This document shows, one piece after another, positions 51,379 through 63,183 of a DNA stretch of 64,000 nt; positions within the stretch are counted from its first letter, which is position 1, and every line of letters starts with the position of its first letter. Position numbers and translations under genes: made by a program. Below the pieces are notes generated by a model, which did not search any database, had not been told where the DNA came from, and was given only the letters and a program-made list of their open reading frames with translations. This DNA comes from Eopsaltria australis (taxonomy: Eukaryota > Chordata > Aves > Passeriformes > Petroicidae). The stretch is taken from positions 558,001-622,000 of the forward strand of contig JAVTVJ010000858.1 in the NCBI GenBank assembly GCA_034509425.1, given 5' to 3'.

Positions 51379-52194
51379 CTTCTGGCAGTGCATCCCAAAA
51401 GCAGTAAAATAACCAAGATACGATGGAAGCTTCAATGAAGGAGGAGAGGCCCCAAGAGCCAAAATGGACCATTGTCTATTCAGGGAAAGATGCCATATTT
51501 TATACCCATTAACAGCTAGACAAGGAATTTGTTCTGCAACTGTTCCAGAGAATTTGTGAACTCTGGCCTGAACAGACCAAACAGGGGCAAGCACTTCCAC
51601 TAAAGGAGACAGCTATGTGGCTGTGAATTCTTGTTCAGGTTATCCCTTCCCATTCCACCATTGGAACATGAAGTGCTCAGGCTCAGGTCCCCCATTTTTT
51701 TCCATTTGAGATTGATTTTAATGAAGCAGTAAAGACAGCAGTGTGATAGGGTAGGTTGTACAGTGGCTAAAATGACTCTATTATGGATTACATAGTTGCC
51801 TTTTAATTTCAAATGAAAAATACATCTGTAAAAGACCTAAACTTTTGGTGCTATGTAAGCAAAGAACACGTGTATGTTTCTCTTAGTCTCTGTTTTTCTT
51901 AATGAAAACAGAATCTGAACTTTTGTTTCTAGACAGGTTATTTCTTTGAGATTGTTGCAAAAATGAGCTTTCAGATTTGTTTTCATAATAATAGTTTCAA
52001 CCAAAGACAAAAAAAATTGTCTTCAAGAGTCAGCTTTATACATTTGGTAACTTTTCCTCCAGTTTTTCCTTGATGGTAGTAACTGCCAGCTGCAGAACTC
52101 AGAGTGCCTTTGGATAAATGTACTAAGACACACTTATTTTCTTCCAGAGAGCTTCTTTAAATTGCCCCTTAGGGGACAACTACTTTAAAAAAAT

Positions 52195-52210
52195 AACAAC
52201 AACAACAACA
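52195..52210. repeat. (AAC)n microsatellite
   Basis: Five consecutive AAC units following an A run. Confidence 0.8.
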
Positions 52211-54223
52211 GAAAAAAGTACTTCTGACATCTAGCATCTTCTAAATTTATAACTAGTTTAAAAGATAAAATAATTCTACTTGGTGCTGTCTTGACAGATG
52301 ATATACAATAACATCCTACTGGCAAGATGGAACACATACTATGCAGAGGAATTTGAGCAGTTAAAAACCATGTCTAAACTACTGTATCCAAAAATTATGC
52401 ATTTCCTATTCCCCTTGGGTGCACTATAAGCTGTGAGCTCCAAAGTCATGCCAGAAGTAGCAGAGCATCACAAAAACAGCAGTAACAGTAAAAACTCCCA
52501 GACTCCAAATCCATCCAAATGGATAAACACCACAGACCCTGTCAACTACTCTTTTGAAACTTCCCTTTTATGAGCTTGAACTTGGGAGAGCTAAGAACAA
52601 AAGCTGGTTTTGTTGCTCTCTTCTAGAGGCAAAGAAAACATACCCCAGATTCATCCGAGGGAATTTCTCTACTGATTTGAAACCATTGGTCATCCACTCC
52701 TGACAGAACCCATTCACCCTAACTTTGCTTTTCTTGTTTGGTGATGGGAAATGGGAATTAAATTCTTCTGTTCTCCCAGACCAGTAGATGCTGTTTTCCA
52801 CCTTCCTCATCATAATGTCAAGGCTGATCTCACAGTTCAAATATAACCAGACATGAATTTATGAAGAGCAAATACCAAATATGCAGAACTACACCTCAAA
52901 TCAGGATGTTTTGGAATACAAATTTTCTGATCATAGTTGCAGACAAAACCCTTGAAATGTGAAATGAAGAATATATATTTACTATTTTTCTAATAATATT
53001 TTGGGTTCTATTCTGGAAGCGATATGGAGATACCTACACAATGCCTATGCTCCTCTTAAAGGTTTCCATGACATGTAGGAACATATCTAGTGAGTTTTAT
53101 TGCTATAATTTTTCATCCTGCTAAAGCACACCTTAGAGCAGAAATGTTTCACTATACAAGAGCAGACACATCACATGAATATTTCTTCTGTACTGGGGAC
53201 ACATTTGTGAACAAAAAAATTTTACCACTCCCTAAAAATAAGTTACATGATCTTCTACAAAGGGTTGTGAGAGAATGAGGGATATATGTTCTGAAAATGA
53301 AGAGCACTTGACAAAATAATAGGGAATATTATCTGCTCTGGGAAGAGAGCAGAAGGTGATCCTCTCAGATTGTAATTTGTTCCTATCCAGCATATTTGTA
53401 GAATGAACTCACATTGTTTTGGACCCTATTCAGACCATAAACAGCGATGTCCATGTTATTAACATCTCTAATGTTCTGGGATGTAGAGGGTCACCCTCCC
53501 CACACAGATGACATAAATATGCTCTATCAGCTAGGAAGAGACCCTCACAGCTTGGACACCTTCCAGTCTGATGCTCAGCCACCTCCTAAATATATTGTGT
53601 GCCATACAATGCAAACAGTGGCAATATAATCTCTTTCATGCTTTAAAGAATCTCTTATGCTTTTACACAGCCCATTTGCTCTTCTTACACCCCTCCTACT
53701 TCTGCTCTTCTGGAGTCCCCCTCCCAGCTCACATGTGTCTCAGGAACAACCCACTCAGTTCCAAAACATCCTGCTCTATTAGTAGTACAATCTGTTACTA
53801 TAGCCATGAATCAAGCAGAGATTTTCCACTATTCTCTTGTACTTGCTTAAAACAGCTGCGTTATTATCTCCAGATCAGAGGTATAAACTGAGCACAGCAG
53901 AAGACCAGGCTTGAAAACCACTCTCAAGACTTAATTTATGTAGAGTAGTCTGCAAGGTCATTGTTTCCAAGCCAAAATCCAATTCCCTGATAGAGAGTAA
54001 TTTATCAGGCTGTTCAAAAATAATGACATAAGTGTTTTCAAAAAGTCAAAGGTGACTTCTAACGACTATTTTCTCAGAGTGAACGTGACTAATACTGTCT
54101 TATATTTTATAATGTTTTATAACATTTTATTTTAAAATCTAATATTTGCTTGACATGATAAGATACAGGACAAGGGGATGGTAAAAAGATGTACCTATTG
54201 AAATACATCATCCTTATTTTGTT

Positions 54224-54251
54224 CATTTGTTACAATTTGTTACATTTGTTA
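54224..54251. repeat. Triplicated CATTTGTTA unit
   Basis: CATTTGTTA, CAATTTGTTA and CATTTGTTA stand in tandem, the middle copy having one extra A. Confidence 0.75.
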
Positions 54252-55559
54252 AGTGTGCTGGATTCTACAGATTCAGTCATGTGGAATATTGCCCGTGGGA
54301 CACATACCAAGTGAATGTGTTCATATATTCTTTGAAGGCTTCGTTTGAAGTGAAGCAATTTCCTTTGCCACCCGAAAATACCCCTTGTGCATCTTCATCA
54401 AAGTACTCTTGAGGGATATCGGAAACACTGGAAAGTTTTAAAACCAGTGGTATTCAGCACTCCCTTAACAAACCTCCAGTGGGGTAGAGAAAATATGTGG
54501 ATACAAGTTTCTTCATATTGAGAGAATGGATTGAATGCTCTAAAAGTCAGTTTGGGACAGTAAGGAGGTCAGATCTGCTTGAATCACTTGATGAAGCCCA
54601 TTTGGCCATGATATTCAGGAACTCAAGGAATCCTCAGCTTAGTCCTGCAAGTCAGACACTGTACACTCCCCTTCTTGACTTCGCATGTGCGCCTTCATTG
54701 CCTCCTGGCCCCCACTAACACCAGTCTCATGCTGTTTCTTTGACACCTCTTCCCACAAAGACAGTGGAAAATCATTATTCAAAAGTAAAATATATCTGTG
54801 ATTTAGCTGTTGGTAGGCCATAAAAAAAGGAAACTGATGACATAAAGGGCCATGTTCCATACCTATAAGTGTTTGTGAATATGGAAATCAGGATATTTGC
54901 AAAGCCCTTCTCCAGAACTTTCTATAGGAGGGAAACAGAAATGTTGACTTGCTAAACTTAGCAAAATGCAGTCTCATTTCAAAGCTAGAGGATTATAAGT
55001 CAGAAGAAGGGTTTGGTTTCTCTTCACCCTATCTGACTGCTTATTCTGGTGCATTTAATAACAAACATGCAGCAGTTCTTCAACCTCCTCATTTCACAGA
55101 AATGTACTTCAACATTTCTCAAGTTTAGCATTGTCACATTATGCCTTAGAGAATGCTGATATATTTTAATTATATCAACATATGGGGTTGGATGTTTAAA
55201 GAATAGTTGCCTGATATTTGCATTTAGTAGCAGTCAGTTATTATTAGAGTTTAGAAAAATTTTATTGAGGATTTTACTCAAGTTTTCTGACAGTGAAAAA
55301 GAATATGATCCCCTCTCCAAGTACACAGTAAATTCTACTTTGTTTCAGGCTCTAATCCTGACGGGAAAAAGTTAGATTTAAAACATTTAATACCAGAGTC
55401 ACACATAGGTGACACAGGTGATGGGTTGTAATAACGCTCCTGTCAGCAAAATAAGATTATTTTGAAATAGTGCCAAGATACCATCTACCTTAGTTTTCTG
55501 TCTGCAGATAGCAAGGACAGGAAAGCTATATTTTGGCAGGAAAACACTGATATTTAGAA

Positions 55560-55937
55560 ATGCAACTTGCATTTGTCTTAGTGCAATCAGGAGGCTTCCA
55601 GCATTTTGAATGTGAATACACTTATGAAAAAGCCAAAACAGGAATGAAAACATATATGTCTAACTTTAGAACCCTGATAATGCAGTTTTGGCTTTCACTT
55701 AGCAGACAGCTTGCAGCAATTTTAGATGGTATCACCATTTACATTTCAGTTCCTTCATTTAAAATAAAAGACCAACGCCTTTTTGAGTTTCATGTTGTGA
55801 TAAAAACAAAACCCCAATCAAGTAACACCTCACTAATAAAAGAATCTGTTCAAAATAACACTGCCAAAGCAGAAAGATTTCCTTCCATGATGACAATTTG
55901 TATTTCCTTATATAAAGCTAAGTTCTGCTATTTTTAA
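55560..55937 (+). other. Unrecognised 125-codon open frame
   Basis: The frame starts at an ATG and runs for 125 codons in AT-rich sequence. The peptide shows no signal peptide, membrane segment or known motif. Its codon use follows local base composition. A frame of this length is expected once or twice by chance in 64 kb. Confidence 0.07.
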
Positions 55938-56290
55938 TCTACTCTTAGGAAGCCATACTAGGCATTAAGCAAGCTTCATGCTCCATGAGCCAGATTTTTT
56001 ATTTTAGTGGATCTCCCAAAGCAACACAGAATCTATTCCTCTAGCAGAAATGTCCTTTCAAAAAAATGGCTCAAAAGAGGCTGCAACTGAGCATCAGTCT
56101 TTGAGAAACTCATGCTGCCTCTTGTGAATGTCACAATATGCTACTTAATTGTGAGATAAAAGAAAGTCGAATATTGAACAAGAATTTTGTTGACAAATAA
56201 ATGTTCTGAAGATGATTTAAGTGTCTTAGCATGTAGCATTATAAATAAATGTATCTAAAATTCCATGTCTTATTTTCTGCTTTTTTTTAG

Positions 56291-56304
56291 AATGCTTGTC
56301 TGAG
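56291..56304 (+). other. Micro-exon-like interval
   Basis: A long T-rich tract ending TTTTTTTTAG precedes 14 bases (AATGCTTGTCTGAG), which are followed immediately by GTAAGT, a perfect donor. Both splice consensuses are strong, but an isolated 14-base exon is unusual and may be coincidental. Confidence 0.15.
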
Positions 56305-56850
56305 GTAAGTGATGGATCTCAAAGGACTTGCTGGAATTGAGCTATTTATCAACAAACAGATGTGGGGAAACAACTGCATACACAGAGCACATTCTGCTCT
56401 GTCCTAGCACAGTAAGTAGTGTACAAGCACAAAACACACACTTCTGACAGGGACCCATCTTATTCTGGACATTCTTGTATTTACCTGACATAATCTATGA
56501 ATTCTTAAATAAACTTTAAATACAATATTTATAGAAATGCTTTTCTGAAAGGGTTTCTCTGGATTCTGATTAATCTGTGTTTCCCAAAGTCATAAATATC
56601 TGAACTGTAAAAATCTGAACTATGATTCATCTAAAGCCATTTAAAGATATGAATGATATTTACTCCTTTTTAAAGATGCCATTATAATAACTCATTATAA
56701 AACTGAATTAAATTTCACCACATTACCCAGCTCTCATTAGTTTGCATTTTTATTTAACATATATATGATAAATATGAGATTTATATGATGTGTTGGTTTC
56801 TGAAATATGTTGGTTTCTGCAGCTTGATTATGATGGTAGGAAAATTGAAA

Positions 56851-57085
56851 ATTCACAGAATGGTTTGGGTTGGCAGGGACCAGTAAAGGTCCTTCAGTCC
56901 AACTCCCTGGCAATCAGCTGGGACATCTTCAACCAGAGCATGTTAGTCAGAGCCCAGTCCAGCCTGGCCTTGAATGTTTTCAGTGATGAGGCATCCAGAA
57001 CCTCTCTGAGCAACCTGTACCAATGTTTCACCACTCTTATCATAAAAGATTTATTTCTAATATCTAGTTTGGATTGACCCTATTT
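56851..57085 (-). mobile_element. CR1 LINE 3' end, minus strand
   Basis: Starting ATTCACAGAATGGTTTGGG, then TTGGCAGGGACCAGTAAAGG, CCAACTCCCTGGCAATCAG, ACATCTTCAACCAGAGCATG, CAGTCCAGCCTGGCCTTGAA and CAATGTTTCACCACTC, this is the antisense of a CR1 3' end. The CAATCAGC...ACATCTTCAACCAGAGC wording differs from the copy at 16892, so it belongs to a different CR1 subfamily. It is 5' truncated on its sense strand near 57085. It is better preserved than the copies at 16032 and 18037. Confidence 0.92.
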
Positions 57086-58184
57086 TAGTGTAAAACAACT
57101 ATCTTATGAAACCTGTGAATGGATTTTGAAAATTCAGACATCCTTGAGATCCTGAGAGTGAAACTATCAAATTCTTTCATATGCAGCACCAGCACTTTTA
57201 TTTGGCAAAGGATCAATGTTTAATAGAGTTCCATAGTTTGAATGATGTAATCAAATTAAGGCTTGTCATGGGAAAATGCTCAATGCAGCAAGAATTCAGT
57301 GGAAGCAGGCAATTATTTTGAAAAATTCATTCACTCAGTTCCTGATTTGTGCTAGAAAAAAAAATTAATTATCAAGCAAGCTTGAAGGTCATGGCTTGTT
57401 AAGCCTACACCCTCCTCCTCCATATGATCTACTGCAATGATGACAAAAGATGCTAAGACCCACTCTTTGGCTCTGTAAAAAACAGTTTTGATATTTTTAT
57501 TTGACTTCTCTATTCTCTGTGTGCTTTGTTCTGGCTGTGCTGAACTTCACAAAGCTGAAAAATATTTTCAATTCCTTGAAAAAAGAAAAAGAAAAATTAA
57601 AACAAATGAAAGTTTCTTGCCAGGCGTATTGTCCCCCATTGAGTTCCCACAGCTCTAATTTTAAATCATGAAATATTTCCTTGCAGAAATATTGTGGATT
57701 ATTCTATTAAACCAATTAAAAAGTGATGAATGTTGCCTTGTACCACCATTCTCACCATTTTATAGAGGATTTTGCCTTGCTATTTTCTACATCCCTTCTG
57801 CAACAACTCTGGCTGCAGCATGCTGTGACAGGGTTCAAATCCTCTGCCTTCTCTCCTTCATTCTGTGCTTGGAAACTCATGAAAGTTCAGAGATTTTCCA
57901 AAACACACAGCAGATGTGAACGCTGCTATTCACCATGTAGGGGTGACCTGACTCTGCAGGAGCCTGCCCCAAACCTATAGCCCTGTGCACAAACCTTTGT
58001 TATGGCAACAGCCTTTAGTGAAACTGAAAATGATGGCCTAAAAGACTTATCCTGAGCCTAATGAACATGCTAATCTGCTTCTAGACTCAATACTAAATAG
58101 TTTCTTTGTCTAAGCACCACAGAGGTCAAAGTGAAAGTTAACTAATCCTTGGAGGACTAACACCTAAAATCTTCTCCTTCTCTC

Positions 58185-58191
58185 TATAAAA
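58185..58191 (+). promoter_or_regulatory. Isolated TATA box
   Basis: TATAAAA after CTTCTCCTTCTCTC, with GC-richer sequence downstream, fits a core promoter or an LTR promoter. No LTR ends were found around it. Confidence 0.18.
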
Positions 58192-58589
58192 AGCTACTAT
58201 TAGCCTGTCTTCATTAGAACAGCCATATCAAATACTGCCTATCAGCCACTCTGTGACATCTCACGAACTAAAGCAAAGGAGTATTTGTGTTTTGTTGCTG
58301 CAGTCTCACAGATCAGTGGCTTCTTCAAGCGAAACAAAACAACTTCAAATGCAGTGAATGTAAGACAGGGCCATGGGAAAGTTTAATTGTCTGGAAAGTA
58401 GACAAATTAAACTTTTCAAAGCCTATCAATTTCCTGTTAAAAATAAAATATATCTATAGGGCAACCCTTCTGCCTCCCTTCCCCCCCAGCTCTTGCTGTG
58501 AAGACTGTGAAGTGCAGTAAAGGCAGTAGTTCCTCATTCCTACTCCTTGGGCTCTCAGGCAATTCCCAGAGTTCCCAGCCACAGACCCC

Positions 58590-58811
58590 TTATCTCCAGA
58601 CACTGGCAGCCTCTGGAAGGCTGTCTGATTGCTTTGCATGAGTCTGCCTAGCACTATCTGCATTTTTACAATGTTCAGGAGGCCATTTGGCCCTCAGTTG
58701 AAGCTCAGTGGTAGGCACCAGGTTTGAATACTCAGGCAATGAGATTTTACCTCCTTCTGCTTTGGCGTATTCTGCACACAATTCCCACATATCAATGTTC
58801 CTTAAACACAA
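58590..58811 (-). other. Unrecognised 73-codon open frame
   Basis: A minus-strand frame with polar, coding-like composition (Glu, Lys, Ala, Ser, three Cys). Upstream on the same strand is a region without stops for a few codons only. It overlaps another frame (58454-58663) that shares no features with it. No family recognised. Confidence 0.08.
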
Positions 58812-60628
58812 CTCTGGATAGCAAACCTGGAGTAGACAGGGTACTTTTAAACCACAGACCCTGAAGACAGCTCCTGCCTCCCCCTCTCTCCCCAGTGATT
58901 ATACAGAGCACCAGATCTGCTGAGACAGAACTGTGAGAACCGATCACAGTTTCTGTCTGTCTCTGCATTAAGGGCTGAAGACTCCTATTTCCTGTGTTAG
59001 CAAATCAAATGTTCTCCTTTCAGGTGAAAACCACCAGAATGTATAACTCTAAACAGCATTATCTAAGAAGAACATTGCAGATTTCCAGAGGTATTTGGGC
59101 ATACCTCTGCTCTCAGGAGGCTAATACATGCTGGTATCCATGATGGCAGTTTTTTGTCACCTCACTAATGAAGAAAGGATAATTCCTATGTAGACTCTTT
59201 ACCTTTGCATATGGGGGCTTTAAAAGCATTAATCAATCTATTTCATTATCTGAAGTTGGAAGAGTATGATAATATGCTTTGACCCCCTGAAAATAATATC
59301 AACTTACTGAGGGACCTTCTGAAGCTGTATATATATATTTATATTAACAAACATGTAATATTCAAACAAATAATCAATAATTTCAAAGTGCCACCCTTCT
59401 ATCATAAACCTGGAAACAAATGAAAACTAACTGGGAGAAGTTAGAATTACTTGAGATCAGTTGGCAGAGAATATCATAATGTAGTTTATGTAGTTAAAGG
59501 CAATCTTGTATCCTAATACTAGAGACAGAAGGTATAAAATCTGTTCAAGGCAAAGAGTTACTGGACAACACCAAAGGCTTTAAAAAAATTATGGAGATGT
59601 ATTCAGTCTACATTTTTTCCAGCCCCCAGTCTAGAACAGTTGCTAACCAGTCAATTTTTAAAAGCTTAGACAAGATCCTTATATAGATATGGGACATTCT
59701 GACTACTTAAAGCTCCAGCTATATCAGAAGGTGGCACCTAATACACAGAAACCTTATGTTACCTTTGCAATATTTCCAAGATTGTTATGGATAAGACTCA
59801 CAAGCAAAACTTTCTTCAGTCCTTTGGATCCTTTTCACCACTCCAAAAAGAAATTCCAAGCCACCCCCACTCTTCCAAAAAGTGTATCTGGTCACTAAGA
59901 CAGGAGAGATTGTTTTCATCTTTATTTTGATAATAGATTGTATTTACAACTCAGACACCTTAAGGCACAAGCAAAAATATGCACCCTTGTCTTAGATAAT
60001 GCAGACAGAGAGGGTAAAAACTTGATATATAACCTAAGTATAGGCCTGATTTCTTGGCCAAAGCGGCAGGGTGCTATGTTTAGTAGTAATGTTTATTCAC
60101 CTATGTTAGCAACTGAGCAGGCAGTTTGACTTACTGCCATACTGAAATATGTTACAAATCTAGCAGGAAAGTCTATGAAGTTTGGAATTTGTGTAACTCT
60201 GATAGTACCAGCTTACTGATCGTGAATATAATGCAGTTGCAGAATGACATGAGCAATTTGAAAATGTTCAAATAGCACAATGTAACATAAAATACAATTC
60301 TGCAGTTGGGTGTCTACGTTCTTTGTTGAGTATTTTTTCTACGTTTGACTGAAGAAGGTCAAACTTTGAGACTCTACTGGCATTGGGTGAGGCAGAGTTA
60401 AATTTCTTCATGGTAGCTGTGTTTTGTACTGGAAACAGCATTGATAACACAGGGATGATTTTGCTATGCTGAGCAGCACTTGTACATAGTCATGGCCTTT
60501 TCTGCTCCTCGTCCCACCCCACTTGAGAAGACACTGAGGGTGCACAAGAAGCTGGGAGGGAGCACAACCATGACAGCTGACCCCAACTACCCATACAGAC
60601 ATTCCATCCATGAATCATCATACTCAGC

Positions 60629-60635
60629 ATATAGA
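60629..60635 (+). promoter_or_regulatory. LTR TATA-like box
   Basis: ATATAGA in the context CTCAGC...ACTGGGG occupies the TATA position of this LTR family, about 190 bases before the polyadenylation signal. It has decayed from TATAAA. Confidence 0.5.
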
Positions 60636-60817
60636 ACTGGGGGAAAGAAGGAGGAAGTGGGGGACAGTGAGAATGATGGCATTTGTCTACCCAAGTATCT
60701 CTTTTGTGTGATGGAGTTCTACTACCCTGGGGATGGCTTAAAACCTACCTTCTTGTTGGGAGTGGTGACTGAATCCATGGTTCTACTTTGCTTGCATGTA
60801 TGCCTTTTGCTTTACCT

Positions 60818-60823
60818 ATTAAA
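60818..60823 (+). terminator. LTR polyadenylation signal
   Basis: ATTAAA within CTTTACCTATTAAACTCTC, the usual signal of this LTR family, 130 bp before the LTR end. Confidence 0.65.
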
Positions 60824-60952
60824 CTCTCTTTATCTCAGCCCATGGATGATTTTTTTATCTTTACACTTCTGGCTCTCTCCTCTGTTCCTCAAAGAGGGAG
60901 AGAGTAAGCAACTGTATGGGGCTGATTTGCCCCCTGGGGTAAAACCATGACA

Positions 60953-63183
60953 AGAAGTTTGGTTGATTTTGTGACAAAGATATGTGTGTACTTTTGTCTG
61001 TTTTATGTCTGCTCTCTGATATAAGTGGCAGACAGAAGGTGACACTTGATCACCATGTATTCCACTGCAGTGGAATGACTGGTCCAATCCCAGAATTCTA
61101 ACACCAGCAGCAGCTGCAAACATGGGTTTCTCTATAAAGCACACATGGTATTTCTAGATAGTTCTATATTACCAGTGCTCCATATGGTACAAGAAAGCAA
61201 GAATTTGTTTAAAAAACAGAGAGAAGGAAATAAACCTGCTTTTGGCAGGTTAGGGCTATAAGACATTCCCCCCTCCCACTGATGGAGGCTTTTGCCTCCC
61301 TGCATTCTGTAGGCTCTTTATCTGTCCCATTTGCACTCTGAAGTTTCAGGTCTCCTCACCCTTCACATCTCATCAGTCTCAAGTCTCTCTCTATTCTTCA
61401 CTAGTTTGCCATATGGAGAAATCTGCCCACTTCCACACACAAGTTTGCATTCTCAGACCAGCTTGGTTTGGCTGCTGACTGTAGGGCTGTGCAGGCATCT
61501 AGACATCTTGGTGTTTGACAGCTCAAATGTCCACCATGCCTGCACACAGTATCCCTCCAGTGCACATGCCATAAGAGTCAGTGAAGTTCATGTCAGTCAT
61601 GCAATGTGGATCTCACTTACTTATCAATCACTTGTTCCAGGAGAGCAAAGAGACTATTTTGTAGTCTCATAGATTTATATCAACAAAACTGAATAGAAGA
61701 GCTGATAAAAAGGGATGGAAAATTCCACATGAGTTTTTGTTGAGATTTCATTTTCAGCTCATCTCTCAAAATGTAGTAAAAAAGTAATTGCACAGGCACA
61801 GCATGTATAAACTTTCTAGCCAACTCTAAACGGGTCCTCACAGGACTGATATTTGTCTTATACATGCAGGAAATATTTCTGTTCTAAGTGTGTTGCTACC
61901 TTCTTTGCCTATGGGGCAGAACTAAAAATAGATATCAAAGACAACTTGTTAAGGAAAAATTGATTGTTTCAGCCTTACTGTCATGTGTTCACAAGCAGCA
62001 GAATTAACACTTTTTTACTCTTCCCAACAGAAGTCTTTCCGTTACCTCCCCACTTTCATTCACTAGATAATTTTGCACAGAAAAAGAATTTTGTGAAGAG
62101 GCCTCATCTACAAGATCTTGATCTTTGAGGCGAAGATTTGCAATTACATGAAGGAGCTGAAGAGACTAATTTATACAAGATTATACATAACTTTCAACTA
62201 AAACTTTAATGTATAATTATGTCTGAAAACTGAAGTCACATCTTATCCATTGGTAGCATCATTGCCTTAAATGTGATAGTGCAGATAAGAGAATCAGCCT
62301 AACTTTAACAAGAGATTCATGTGGAGGGGAAATATAAATGGGTCAGCACTGAACTCTGGATTCTTGCCATGAACTTCCTTGGTTCTGTCAAAGGATCAGT
62401 TGGAGAATATTTTACAATACAATGCAACTAGTTGAGATTACTTTAATGTAAACATTTTCCATTTGACCATGATTTTCTCCCATGTCACTTCATCCTGTGG
62501 GATGAGGAAGGGAAAAGGCCTTTGCTCTTTGTGATCACTTTCAGCACTAATGAAAACGTCCCTGTATTATCAACACTGTTTCCAGGACAAACACAAAACA
62601 CAGCCCCACAGTACCTTCAATGAAGAAAATTAACCAGTAAATCAGCGCTGGCACAGAATCAAAGCACGAAATGTCCTCATAGGTGTAAATGTATAGTTAG
62701 TGGCAATTCAAACCCCTGTAATTTTCAACTTTCAAGTGCCCCACCTTTCAAGACCTCTCTTTTTAAGAGGATGATCTCCAAGTGCTTTCTCATTCAATAA
62801 AACATTCTTCAACAAAGAATGGAGCACAGCTTGAGCCAGCTTTCCATCATTTTTTGCTTGTAATTGTTTAATAAATTATCATCTGGTAAACATTAAGCAT
62901 CCACTTTTGCTCTTGAAATCAAACCAAATCATCATGAAGACATTTTCTTGGCTCAAGAAAGTTTGGGCCACCAAGTGGGTTCTGGGTTAGAAGTGCAGAC
63001 TGTAAAATGGTGTTTAATTTAACAGGGATGGTAAAGTCCAATGCCATTAACCAGTACAGCTCACCAAGCATTTTTCTTCTATTAATTCTCTGGCAAGGGA
63101 GCAGCACTATTACTCAGAATGGAACTAATCCTGTGCTTATTAGGTTTGTCTTCAGACTCAAGAATATGCTAATAGTTAAACTT
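60953..63183. other. Unique-looking non-coding sequence
   Basis: No gene recognised. It holds an 18-bp palindrome at 61059-61076 and a C-rich run near 61266-61280. Frames of up to 113 codons have no recognisable domains. Confidence 0.5.
61059..61076. repeat. Perfect 18-bp palindrome
   Basis: ATTCCACTGCAGTGGAAT is exactly self-complementary. Fewer than one such palindrome is expected by chance in 64 kb. No gene or repeat boundary lies at it. Confidence 0.9.

Larger units (their letters stand above)
46784..56850. other. Long unique-looking non-coding stretch
   Basis: No recognised gene in 10 kb. It includes an (ATC)n microsatellite at 47900-47950, AT-rich short duplications at 50755-50792 and 54224-54251, a hairpin at 51348-51378, an (AAC)n run at 52195-52210, a chance-sized frame at 55560-55937 and a micro-exon-like interval at 56291-56304. 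The interval around 49430-49560 has conserved-element texture without proof. Confidence 0.5.
57086..60387. other. Non-coding sequence, possibly with old retroviral remnants
   Basis: No recognised gene. A consensus TATAAAA at 58185-58191 sits in a pyrimidine-rich context. The patch at 58454-58811 has minus-strand frames of 69-73 codons. Sequence immediately before the LTR at 60388 could include degraded retroviral interior, but no gag or pol motif is visible. The rest is AT-rich. Confidence 0.45.
60388..60952 (+). mobile_element. ERVL-like LTR, plus strand
   Basis: The sequence follows a widespread avian ERVL-type LTR: TTAAATTTCTTCATGGTAGC, CATTGATAACACAGGGATG, GCTGAGCAGCACTTGTACA, CCTTTTCTGCTCCTCGTCCC, GCACAAGAAGCTGGGAGGG, AGCTGACCCCAACTACC, CTCAGCATATAGAACTGGGG (TATA position), ATGGAGTTCTACTACC, CTTTACCTATTAAACTCTCT (polyadenylation signal) and the ending GGGGTAAAACCATGACA. 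The right end at CA (60952) is clear; the left end is placed at a TG by similarity and could be off by tens of bases. I found no matching target-site duplication. No internal retroviral genes adjoin it, so it is a solo LTR. A 156-codon frame inside (60480-60950) is not a gene. Divergence is moderate. Confidence 0.85.

Noticed and set aside
57832..57842. GGTTCAAATCC, a match to the tRNA B box
   Set aside because: No A box lies at the right distance upstream and no cloverleaf can be drawn, so it is not a tRNA gene or a clear tRNA-derived SINE.
60480..60950. Longest open frame in the window, 156 codons, plus strand
   Set aside because: It lies wholly inside the ERVL-like LTR and ends at the LTR boundary. 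LTRs of this family are non-coding.
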